From positions 1 through 8,081 of the forward strand of contig JBEKYH010000215.1 in assembly GCA_049511115.1 (NCBI GenBank): 8,081 nucleotides of DNA, read 5' to 3'. The DNA is from JBEKYH01 sp049511115 (GTDB taxonomy: Bacteria; Planctomycetota; Phycisphaerae; Tepidisphaerales; Tepidisphaeraceae). This document shows, in pieces, positions 1 through 5,265 of the stretch (position 1 is the first letter of the stretch; each line of letters opens with the position of its first letter). The notes below the pieces were generated by a model. That model had not been told where the DNA came from and did no database searches. It saw nothing but the letters and a program-made list of their open reading frames with translations. A program made the position numbers and the translations under genes.

Positions 1-370
1 CGCCTTGGGCGGCCATTGGATCGGAGAGATCGTGATCGCCCTTGCAGGTGCCGGCGTAGGTCCAATGAGCGCCGTCGGGCGAGGTGGCGATGCCGATGGC
101 TGAGCCATGCACCCAATCGACGCCATTGGGATTGGGGAGGGTGGCGCGGCGCTGGGTGTAGTACATGAACCAGAGCGATTTGACGGGGTTCCAGATGACG
201 AACGGATCGGAAGCGCCGTGCCAGACGGGGTCGTCGAACAACGGCGCGGGGGCGTGGGCGATGTCGATGGGGGCGGCATCAGACGGTGCGGTGGTCTGCG
301 CCCGCAGGGGAGCGGCGACCAGGAACAGCAGTGGAAGTATAAACCGAATAGGAATGGTTTTGCCTCGCAT
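1..370 (-). CDS. Secreted GH43-like glycoside hydrolase, N-terminal part
   Basis: Only the first 123 codons are visible; the gene runs off the left edge. Residues 1-24 form a signal peptide (basic start, hydrophobic core FILPLLFLVAAPL, cleavage after Leu-Arg-Ala before Gln25), so the product is exported. Residues 44-108 look like the first blade of a five-bladed beta-propeller glycosidase: Ser54-Asp55-Pro56 followed by VIWNPVKSLWFMYYTQRR and then a GIATSPDGAHWTY strand, the pattern of GH43/GH32-type proteins. In that clan the blade-1 Asp (here Asp55) is commonly the catalytic base or nucleophile. The start is the ATG at 370, preceded by GGAGGA (378-383) at 7 bases, one of the few strong Shine-Dalgarno sites here. 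The likely role is extracytoplasmic polysaccharide or oligosaccharide breakdown. The substrate cannot be told from this fragment, and a non-enzymatic propeller is possible. Confidence 0.7.
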   Translation of the reverse strand, partial: MRGKTIPIRFILPLLFLVAAPLRAQTTAPSDAAPIDIAHAPAPLFDDPVWHGASDPFVIWNPVKSLWFMYYTQRRATLPNPNGVDWVHGSAIGIATSPDGAHWTYAGTCKGDHDLSDPMAAQG

Positions 371-377
371 CGAACGG

Positions 378-383
378 TCCTCC
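378..383 (-). promoter_or_regulatory. Shine-Dalgarno site of the glycosidase gene
   Basis: On the minus strand this reads GGAGGA and lies 7 bases before the ATG at 370. It fixes the start of the secreted glycosidase and contrasts with the missing sites upstream of the genes at 630 and 5266. Confidence 0.7.
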
Positions 384-396
384 GCAGGATTGGCAA

Positions 397-425
397 ACTC
401 TAAACGATTCGTGACTCTCGTCCAA
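397..425 (-). promoter_or_regulatory. Possible sigma-70-type promoter for the glycosidase
   Basis: On the minus strand TTGGAC (420-425) is followed after 17 bases by TAGAGT (397-402). The spacing is ideal but the hexamers match the consensus only partly (3/6 and 4/6). A start about 7 bases beyond would leave a leader of roughly 20 bases containing the GGAGGA site. This is inferred from pattern only. Confidence 0.3.
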
Positions 426-455
426 GAGCGATGCCATTCTGGTACGCGAGGGGAT

Positions 456-561
456 GAATGAACGCAGAGCACGGAAAACTGAGGTAGGAAAGAGGAGGAG
501 TTTCCGGATTTGCCGTCAGCGTCTTTGCTTTCTCGGCGTCTGTGAGTCTCGGCGTTCATTC
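456..561. repeat. Degenerate inverted repeat, possible dispersed or MITE-like element
   Basis: The outer arms match 13 of 14 bases in inverted orientation: GAATGAACGCAGAG (456-469) and the complement of 548-561, GAATGAACGCCGAG. Inward of these the left half is purine-rich (around 479-501) and the right half pyrimidine-rich (around 524-540). A looser complementarity therefore continues for about 45 bases per arm, as expected of an eroded long hairpin. It lies in non-coding DNA between two divergent genes. From memory, repeats of the AACGCAGAG...CTCTGCGTT type recur between genes in planctomycete and related genomes, but copy number cannot be tested in this window. Readings through it are low-complexity and not convincing proteins. 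Confidence 0.55.
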
Positions 562-592
562 CGCCCCCCGAGCAACGCAAACGCCCTAATAA

Positions 593-623
593 TTGGGGAA
601 TCGCAGCGGCTTTGGGCTATAAT
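593..623 (+). promoter_or_regulatory. Promoter of the GlmU-like gene, probably leaderless
   Basis: A perfect TATAAT lies at 618-623. Only a weak -35 is visible (TTGGGG at 593-598, 19-base spacing). Transcription would start about 7 bases after the hexamer, at position 630, which is the A of the chosen ATG. There is no Shine-Dalgarno site before that ATG, which fits a leaderless mRNA. Confidence 0.5.
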
Positions 624-629
624 CCGCCA

Positions 630-1865
630 ATGCACGTCGTCATCTTCGAGGGGAATCGCTGGCCGAGTTTCGCGCCGCTCTCGCTGAGCCGGCCGGTGTT
701 CATGCTGCGGTGCGGGCTTTCGACGTTGCTCGACCAGCAGATTCGCCGGCTTAATCCTACGCGGCTCACTTTGTGGGTTCGGCCGACGCTGGTCGAGTAT
801 TGCCGGCGGCAGGTGATTCCCAATTTAAATGTGCCAACGGCGGTGAACGAGCCGCTGGATGATGAGCCGGCGTTGTTGTGCAGCGGGCGCAGCATTCATC
901 TTCAGGATTACCAGCATCCCACGGAACCGTGCGTTGTCCTGGATGAAGGCCACATCGTCCGGCAGGCATTGGTCCACGCACCAGGCCTGACCAATGAAGA
1001 TTGCCTGCGGCGCACGCCGAGCTGGCTGCGTCTCATCGACTTGCCGCACGCTACGCCGCAAAGCCGCCTGCCGCAATATGTGTGGGATTTGACGGCGTGG
1101 AACAGCGAGGCCATCGTGGCCGACGCGCGCGATCTGCTCGACACGGCCGCCGACCATCCAGCGGGGCCGTATCATCTCGTGAAGGCCGAGGACGTGCATC
1201 TGGCTTCCAGCGTGAGCCTCCAACCAGGCGCGGTTCTCGACGCTTCGGGCGGGCCAGTGGTGATTGATGCCGGCGCGACGATCGGCGCCAACAGCGTTTT
1301 ACAAGGCCCCTGCCATATCGGGGCCGGCGCTACGATTACCGCCCTCACTTCCATCCGTCCCGGCGTGAGCATCGGCCCGGGTTGCAAGATCGGCGGCGAA
1401 GTTTCCGCGTCCATCATCCTGGGCAATTCCAACAAGGCCCACTTTGGTTATCTCGGCGACAGCTACGTCGGCGAATGGGTGAATCTGGGCGCCGGCACCA
1501 CCACGAGCAATCTCAAAAACACCTACGGCCACGTCACCGTGCGCATCGGCCAGCGGCAGATCAAAACCGACCGGCGCTTCCTCGGCTCGGTCATCGGCGA
1601 CCACACCAAGACCGCCATCGGCACGCGCCTCATGACCGGCAGCTACATCGGCTATTGCTGCCTCCTGGCCGGGTCGGAACTGCCGCCGAAGTATTTGCCG
1701 AGCTTTTCGTTCTGGACGGATGAGGGGCGGGAGCATTACCGGATGGAAAAGGCCCGCGAGGTGATGACGCAGGTCTTTAACCGGCGCGGGAGGAACTGGA
1801 CGGAGGAGGATCAGGCGATGCTGGAGTATGCCGCGGCGACGGCGGAGGATGTGGAGGGGGAGTAG
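630..1865 (+). CDS. GlmU-family putative UDP-GlcNAc diphosphorylase / GlcN-1-P acetyltransferase (alternative type)
   Basis: A 411-residue cytoplasmic protein of the alternative GlmU family (NTP_transf_4-like N-terminus plus left-handed beta-helix; TIGR03991 type) that replaces canonical GlmU in Bacteroidetes and planctomycetes. The N-terminal domain (1 to about 185) lacks the classic LAAGxGTRM loop and instead has the family pattern IFEG...PLSLSRPV..LRCG (residues 5-29). Residues 188-345 are hexapeptide repeats. They include AHFGYLGDSYVGEWVNLGAG, which aligns with E. coli GlmU so that His271 matches catalytic His363, Tyr274 matches Tyr366 and Asn294 matches Asn386. The acetyltransferase site therefore looks intact, while the uridylyltransferase activity is inferred from the family only. 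The expected role is UDP-GlcNAc synthesis for the envelope. A TTG at 612 would add six residues. ATG 630 is preferred because it gives the usual family N-terminus and follows TATAAT with leaderless spacing. Confidence 0.85.
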   Translation: MHVVIFEGNRWPSFAPLSLSRPVFMLRCGLSTLLDQQIRRLNPTRLTLWVRPTLVEYCRRQVIPNLNVPTAVNEPLDDEPALLCSGRSIHLQDYQHPTEPCVVLDEGHIVRQALVHAPGLTNEDCLRRTPSWLRLIDLPHATPQSRLPQYVWDLTAWNSEAIVADARDLLDTAADHPAGPYHLVKAEDVHLASSVSLQPGAVLDASGGPVVIDAGATIGANSVLQGPCHIGAGATITALTSIRPGVSIGPGCKIGGEVSASIILGNSNKAHFGYLGDSYVGEWVNLGAGTTTSNLKNTYGHVTVRIGQRQIKTDRRFLGSVIGDHTKTAIGTRLMTGSYIGYCCLLAGSELPPKYLPSFSFWTDEGREHYRMEKAREVMTQVFNRRGRNWTEEDQAMLEYAAATAEDVEGE

Positions 1866-1940
1866 GGACTTCCTAAGGCAGACGGAACCAATTCGCTGTG
1901 ACTTGCTTTGCGTCCGCCGGCTTCAGTGAAAACTCCTTAC

Positions 1941-1945
1941 AAGGA
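1941..1945 (+). promoter_or_regulatory. Shine-Dalgarno site of the duplicated-domain exported protein
   Basis: AAGGA lies 8 bases before the ATG at 1954 and supports that start. The remaining 1866-1940 spacer after the GlmU-like gene shows no clear terminator hairpin or strong promoter. Confidence 0.6.
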
Positions 1946-1953
1946 ACACTGCG

Positions 1954-3099
1954 ATGCAAAAGCGAACGACCTGCCTCAAGCTCCTGTTCATTCTTACCGC
2001 GACCACTGCAACCCTGGGCCTACTGGGACCGTTAAGTGCCGTCGCGCAGCCAAAGCTTGGACCAGAGGAATCCGCCTCCAAACTTCAACTCACGGTGAAT
2101 CGTATCGGCGACGGGGTCATTGGAGTGACGTTTGAGAACGGCGACAACGCTGGTGTGCTGCTTAACCTCGGCAGCATGTTTGCAAGTGGGCGGGTTTTGA
2201 TCCCCGACCGGCTGCACGTGATTGTTACTAAAGCGTCCGGCAGCTCGCGCCAGTTTCAATGGGACGGGGACACGATCGCACGCGAAATGTCTCCCGCGGA
2301 TTACGCCCGAAGGGACGAGTTTATTGTTCCGCTGATGCCGACGGCGCAATACAACATAATTCCGCCGCTGCAGGGACCGATCGTAAGCGTTAACCGAAGG
2401 GGACCTGTCGCCGCCAATGGCGAGGAAGTTGTCACGCCGGGCGATAAAGTTCAAGCCACCTACGACGGACCCGCGCCTTCGCGCACCTATCAGTTTACGG
2501 AATCGCGAGAAAAGCCGGCGTTTCCGATGTGGACAAAGACGGTTGAATCGGCGCCGCTGGCATACAGCGACCATGTTCCGGAATCGACGCCCCTCGATTC
2601 TTTGGATCTCGTCAGCGGACTTCAGGTTGTCCTGGATCGCGCCGCCGATGGAGTTTTGATTGTCACTTTTCAGAATGACAACGCTGCGCAGGTCCTCAAC
2701 CTTGGAATTATCACGGGCCGAGAGTGGGTTCCAAATAGACTTCATTTCATTGTCACCGGAGTTTCCGGTGAAACGGGCCAATTAACCTTCAAAGATGGCG
2801 GTGGTGTCGGCGGCAGGATTGACGATTTCCTCGTTCCGCTAATGCCGGCGGGGAAATACACCGTCACCCTCCCACTCAGCGGCCTTATTTTCAGGGCATC
2901 CAACGGAACGTTTCTCCGAGGGGAGAATGCCTTGATCGCCGGTGACAAAGTACAAGCCGTCTACGAAGGAGAGGCGACCTTCCGCGCCAACGCAGGCGGA
3001 CTATGGAACAATCCGGGCTTGCCGATTTGGGATGGCCGGATTGAATCCTCTCCGCTTTTGATCACGCCCCGCGACTGGGTACAAGAAATGGAACGGTGA
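1954..3099 (+). CDS. Exported protein with two tandem copies of a beta-rich domain, function unknown
   Basis: A 381-residue protein. Residues 1-31 form a signal peptide (MQKR start, hydrophobic 8-27, cleavage after Ala-Val-Ala31), so it acts outside the cytoplasm. The mature part is an internal duplication: residues about 44-202 and 223-368 share, in order, LQLTVNR/LQVVLDR, DGVIGVTFEN/DGVLIVTFQN, LNLG, PDRLHVIVT/PNRLHFIVT, an Asp-rich turn, FIVPLMP/FLVPLMP, GDKVQATYDG/GDKVQAVYEG, and a closing P-x-W...VESAPL/IESSPL. Alternating hydrophobic strands suggest an immunoglobulin-like beta-sandwich. Copy 1 carries a longer insert around residues 88-105. I recognise no enzyme motif and assign no reaction; binding of ligands or surface components is a guess. 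Its stop overlaps a possible GTG start of the next gene, so the two are probably cotranscribed. By eye it is somewhat less GC-biased than the genes on either side. Confidence 0.75.
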   Translation: MQKRTTCLKLLFILTATTATLGLLGPLSAVAQPKLGPEESASKLQLTVNRIGDGVIGVTFENGDNAGVLLNLGSMFASGRVLIPDRLHVIVTKASGSSRQFQWDGDTIAREMSPADYARRDEFIVPLMPTAQYNIIPPLQGPIVSVNRRGPVAANGEEVVTPGDKVQATYDGPAPSRTYQFTESREKPAFPMWTKTVESAPLAYSDHVPESTPLDSLDLVSGLQVVLDRAADGVLIVTFQNDNAAQVLNLGIITGREWVPNRLHFIVTGVSGETGQLTFKDGGGVGGRIDDFLVPLMPAGKYTVTLPLSGLIFRASNGTFLRGENALIAGDKVQAVYEGEATFRANAGGLWNNPGLPIWDGRIESSPLLITPRDWVQEMER

Positions 3100-3149
3100 G
3101 GGTGGGGAGATCGCAGTTGCCGTCGGTAACTCAAATGGGAAATCCCAAA

Positions 3150-3581
3150 ATGCCGTTCTCGATGCGAAATCGCATTGTGGTGTCCGCCGCGGTCGTCGCC
3201 TTCGTTGTGCTCTTAAACATGCACTGCGCCCTGGCCCAAACTACGCAGCCTTCGACACAACCGGCCACTCAGCCGACCGCTGCCGAAGGTGAGCACGCGG
3301 AGAAGGTTCTGGTTTTTATCGGCACGTTCCGAAAAGATGACGGATCGATTGTTGGTTTCGTGGAAAACCTTGAAACCAAAAGCATCGACACCGTGCACGT
3401 GGGTGACAAGATTGCGCGCGGGAGGATCTCCAGCATCACCTTGGAAAAGTTGGAATATCAGGTCGGCGACGACAAGTCTGAATTAACCATAGGTCAGAAC
3501 CTGGCCGGCCAGACCGTATCCCGCCCAAACCCACCGCGCCCATTGAGGCAACCTGCCACGGGGCCTGGGCCGTCGTTGTAA
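3150..3581 (+). CDS. Small exported protein with PilP/GspC-like core
   Basis: From ATG 3150 the product is 143 residues. Residues 6-29 are a signal peptide (RNR, then VVSAAVVAFVVLL, cleavage after Ala-Leu-Ala29). A TTQPSTQPATQPTA linker (31-44) follows, a style typical of Phycisphaerae exported proteins. The core (about 51-122) has short strands: KVLVFIGTFRKDDGS, GFVENLETKSIDTVHVGDKI, then ISSITLEKLEYQV and ELTIGQNLAG. This resembles the homology region of PilP/GspC-type secretion and pilus proteins, but no diagnostic residue proves it, and no pilus or secretion gene is adjacent. The tail is Pro/Arg-rich. The start is uncertain. A GTG at 3096 overlaps the upstream stop (GTGA) and would put 18 non-hydrophobic residues before the signal. 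ATG 3135 and ATG 3162 are also in frame. ATG 3150 has GGGA nine bases upstream. Confidence 0.65.
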   Translation: MPFSMRNRIVVSAAVVAFVVLLNMHCALAQTTQPSTQPATQPTAAEGEHAEKVLVFIGTFRKDDGSIVGFVENLETKSIDTVHVGDKIARGRISSITLEKLEYQVGDDKSELTIGQNLAGQTVSRPNPPRPLRQPATGPGPSL

Positions 3582-3638
3582 TGGCGATCCACGATTTCAT
3601 CCTTAATCCGTGTATGGCAGAATCGCCCTATATGGGTT

Positions 3639-3683
3639 GAGCAACGATTGAAGGTGGCGGAGGCGGACTATCAACAACGGTAA
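3639..3683 (+). pseudogene. C-terminal remnant of a HigB/RelE-like toxin
   Basis: The frame from 3639 to the TAA at 3681-3683 reads EQRLKVAEADYQQR. This matches what I know of the C-terminal helix of phage Gp49-like HigB toxins (PF05973), where it follows a KTP..DLI segment. The stop lies 13 bases before the antitoxin ATG, the usual toxin-to-antitoxin spacing. The same frame is open back only to the stop at 3579-3581, and residues coded by 3582-3638 do not resemble a toxin. There is no room for its roughly 100-residue body, so the toxin was deleted or truncated. The match is short and could be chance. Confidence 0.45.
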
Positions 3684-3685
3684 GC

Positions 3686-3690
3686 GGAGA
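3686..3690 (+). promoter_or_regulatory. Shine-Dalgarno site of the antitoxin gene
   Basis: GGAGA lies 6 bases before the ATG at 3697 and directly after the stop of the toxin remnant. This is the layout of a translationally coupled toxin-antitoxin pair. Confidence 0.55.
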
Positions 3691-3696
3691 AATGAA

Positions 3697-4053
3697 ATGA
3701 AAAAGAAAACCTCTGACGAAACAGCAACTGCCGACAGCGGCAACGTATTCTCTGATTTGGGATTTGGGCCGCGGCAAGCGACTGAACTGAAAGTGAAAGC
3801 CCAGCTTGCCTTGCGGATTCACGACCGGATCAAGGAACTTGGCCTGATCCAGACCAAAGCCGCCGCGCAGCTTGGGGTGAGCCAGCCGGATGTGTCGAAG
3901 TTGATGAACGGCCGCCATACCCGATTTTCCGTTGACAAGCTTATGGCCCTGCTCAACGCACTTGAGGTGGACATCGACATCGTGGTCCGGCCCAGGCATC
4001 ACGGCCGGACAATTCGCCCTGGCGTGATGCGCGTGATGGAGGCCGTCGCGTGA
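3697..4053 (+). CDS. XRE-family antitoxin, HigA-like (HTH_37)
   Basis: A 118-residue DNA-binding protein. Residues 14-22 (SGNVFSDLG) and 31-45 (LKVKAQLALRIHDRI) are the N-terminal signature of the HigA-type XRE antitoxins that follow Gp49-like HigB toxins. The helix-turn-helix spans about 48-71: IQTKAAAQLGVSQPDVSKLM is the helix pair and turn, with Gln63, Asp65, Ser67 and Lys68 in the recognition helix. Residues 77-98 (FSVDKLMALLNALEVDIDIVV) form the dimer-side helix and strand usual in the family. In an intact module it would neutralise the toxin and repress the operon. Here the upstream toxin appears reduced to its last codons, so this is probably an orphan antitoxin retained as a repressor or as protection against related toxins. 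The start is supported by GGAGA at 3686-3690. Confidence 0.8.
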   Translation: MKKKTSDETATADSGNVFSDLGFGPRQATELKVKAQLALRIHDRIKELGLIQTKAAAQLGVSQPDVSKLMNGRHTRFSVDKLMALLNALEVDIDIVVRPRHHGRTIRPGVMRVMEAVA

Positions 4054-4060
4054 GGTGCGG

Positions 4061-4075
4061 AAATCGGACCGATTT
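4061..4075. repeat. Short perfect palindrome between convergent genes
   Basis: AAATCGG-A-CCGATTT has 7-base arms around one central base. It starts 8 bases after the antitoxin stop, in the 58-base gap before the convergent radical SAM gene. It could be a weak terminator stem, though no U-tract follows on either strand, or a protein-binding site. No function is assigned. Confidence 0.4.
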
Positions 4076-4111
4076 ATGTGGGTTGCGCGGCTTACGAGGA
4101 CCCCTGCCAAC

Positions 4112-5170
4112 TCAAAAAAGGGATAGTTGCTCACACTCCCGCGCCGGCCTTTGAAACGCTGCCGAGGATAGCTTGGGAAACGGCCCCACCAACCCCGATT
4201 TTCGCCGGGCCAAGTCAAAGACCGAATCAAACTGCTCACCCCAAACCCCGCCGGCGCGCATGCGGGCACCGAAGTCGGAGTTGTTGAGTTTTCCGTCGCG
4301 CATGGCGCGGATGCGGTTGAGGATTTTCTCCTTGCGTTGCGGGAAGACTCGCCCGAGCCAATCGGAGAATAACTCGGCCACCGCCAGCGGCAGGCGAATT
4401 GGAACGTAACTGGCGAAGGTCGCGCCGGCCTGGGCGGCGGCTTCGAGAATCGAAAAGATTTCGTGGTCGTTCAGGCCGGGGATGATCGGGGCCATCATCA
4501 CGCCGACGGGAACGCCGGCGGATGCGAGGGCGGAGATGGCCTCCAATCGCCGGCGCGGGGAACTGGCGCGCGGTTCCATTTTGGCGGCGAGATCGTTATC
4601 CAGCGTGGTAATTGAGAGGCAGACCGCCGCGGCGCGGTGCTTGGCGAGATCGCCCAAGAGATCCGCATCGCGTTTGACCAGGGCGCTTTTGGTGACGATG
4701 CCGACGGGATTGCGGAACTCAGCCAGGATTTCCAGGCATTGCCGCGTGAGGCGAAGCGATCGTTCGGCGGGCTGATAAGGATCGGTCACCCCGCTCATCG
4801 AGATATATTTGGGAGTCCATTTGGGAGAGGAAAGCTCCTCGCGCAGCAACCGGGGCAAATCGCGCTTGACCATGATTTTGGTTTCAAAGTCCAGGCCGGC
4901 GGAGAAGCCCAGAAGCTCGTGAAACGGCCGGGCGTAGCAGTAAATGCAGCCATGCTCGCAGCCGCGGTAGGGGTTGATGCTGGCTTCAAAGCCGATGTCG
5001 GGGCTGTCGTTGGTGGCGATGGCCACGCGCGTGGAATCGACGAAGAAGGTGGTGGCCGGCGCGGGGGAGTCATCCGCGGGAGCGTCGGGGTCGGGAATGA
5101 CGCTCAGTTTCACAAACCGATTGGTCGGATTGCCGGCGGCGCCACGACCTTGAAAGCCTTCCTTAACCAT
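4112..5170 (-). CDS. PA0069-family radical SAM protein
   Basis: A 352-residue cytoplasmic protein. The radical SAM cluster motif is GCEHGCIYCYARP, with Cys71, Cys75 and Cys78 binding the 4Fe-4S cluster that cleaves S-adenosylmethionine. Family landmarks follow in order: MSGVTDPYQPAER, IVTKS, SITTLDNDLAAKMEPRASSP, GVPVGVMMAPIIPGLND, and near the C-terminus FGARMRAGGVWGEQF. Together these identify the PA0069/Rv2578c family, distantly related to spore photoproduct lyase. Its substrate and reaction are not known to me, so DNA repair is only a suggestion from the distant relative. Length is normal for the family and the gene looks intact. It is single, convergent with the antitoxin and divergent from marR. 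The ATG at 5170 has no good Shine-Dalgarno site and lies just downstream of a TAAAAT hexamer. A six-codon out-of-frame ATG reading (5163-5183) overlaps the start. Confidence 0.88.
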   Translation of the reverse strand: MVKEGFQGRGAAGNPTNRFVKLSVIPDPDAPADDSPAPATTFFVDSTRVAIATNDSPDIGFEASINPYRGCEHGCIYCYARPFHELLGFSAGLDFETKIMVKRDLPRLLREELSSPKWTPKYISMSGVTDPYQPAERSLRLTRQCLEILAEFRNPVGIVTKSALVKRDADLLGDLAKHRAAAVCLSITTLDNDLAAKMEPRASSPRRRLEAISALASAGVPVGVMMAPIIPGLNDHEIFSILEAAAQAGATFASYVPIRLPLAVAELFSDWLGRVFPQRKEKILNRIRAMRDGKLNNSDFGARMRAGGVWGEQFDSVFDLARRKSGLVGPFPKLSSAAFQRPARECEQLSLF

Positions 5171-5181
5171 AAAGCCCGCAC

Positions 5182-5211
5182 ATTTTACCTAACATAATCC
5201 AAACTAATCAA
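5182..5211 (-). promoter_or_regulatory. Candidate promoter of the radical SAM gene
   Basis: On the minus strand TTGATT (5206-5211) and TAAAAT (5182-5187) are separated by 18 bases. The predicted start, near 5175, would leave a leader of only about 5 bases before the ATG at 5170. This is sequence pattern only. Confidence 0.4.
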
Positions 5212-5229
5212 GTTTTAATTCAGATTGAA

Positions 5230-5251
5230 CTTGCCAACTTAGTTTCCCAAG
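5230..5251. promoter_or_regulatory. Candidate MarR operator (imperfect palindrome)
   Basis: A 22-base imperfect palindrome with pairing arms CTTG..AA..T and A..TT..CAAG: 7 of 11 base pairs are symmetric, with outer CTTG/CAAG perfect. It covers the -35 and spacer of the marR promoter. TTG(C)...(G)CAA-type symmetry is common in MarR-family operators, so negative autoregulation by the adjacent gene is a reasonable inference. Confidence 0.35.
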
Positions 5252-5259
5252 CATATGGT
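5231..5259 (+). promoter_or_regulatory. Promoter of marR, probably leaderless
   Basis: TTGCCA (5231-5236, 5/6 match) and TATGGT (5254-5259, 4/6 match) are separated by an ideal 17 bases. Transcription about 7 bases beyond starts at 5266, the A of the marR ATG. No Shine-Dalgarno site precedes that ATG. The 6-base gap between hexamer and ATG equals that at the GlmU-like gene. Confidence 0.45.
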
Positions 5260-5265
5260 TAGCCC

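Larger units (their letters stand above)
371..629. other. Divergent intergenic region
   Basis: No credible coding sequence was found. It holds the upstream elements of the minus-strand glycosidase (378-425), the degenerate inverted repeat (456-561), and the TATAAT hexamer of the plus-strand GlmU-like gene (618-623). The frame open from 454 to 687 translates to an Arg/Ser-rich sequence with no recognisable fold and overlaps the next gene, so it is treated as spurious. Confidence 0.6.

Noticed and set aside
107..461. Plus-strand open frames opposite the glycosidase
   Set aside because: They are antisense to a gene with a clear signal peptide and glycosidase blade pattern, and have no recognisable fold.
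454..687. Open frame with ATG across the intergenic repeat
   Set aside because: The product is Arg/Ser-rich low-complexity sequence, it crosses the inverted repeat, and it overlaps the GlmU-like gene in another frame.
2032..2781. Minus-strand open frame of 249 codons
   Set aside because: It lies opposite the duplicated exported protein, whose signal peptide and internal repeat establish the plus strand as coding.
3581..3640. Small reading frame overlapping the preceding stop (TAATG), product starting MAIHDFILNPC
   Set aside because: It has only 19 residues, no ribosome site and no recognisable similarity; it may be part of the toxin deletion scar.
4637..5197. Plus-strand open frame of 186 codons
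   Set aside because: It lies opposite the radical SAM gene, which has the cysteine motif and all family landmarks.
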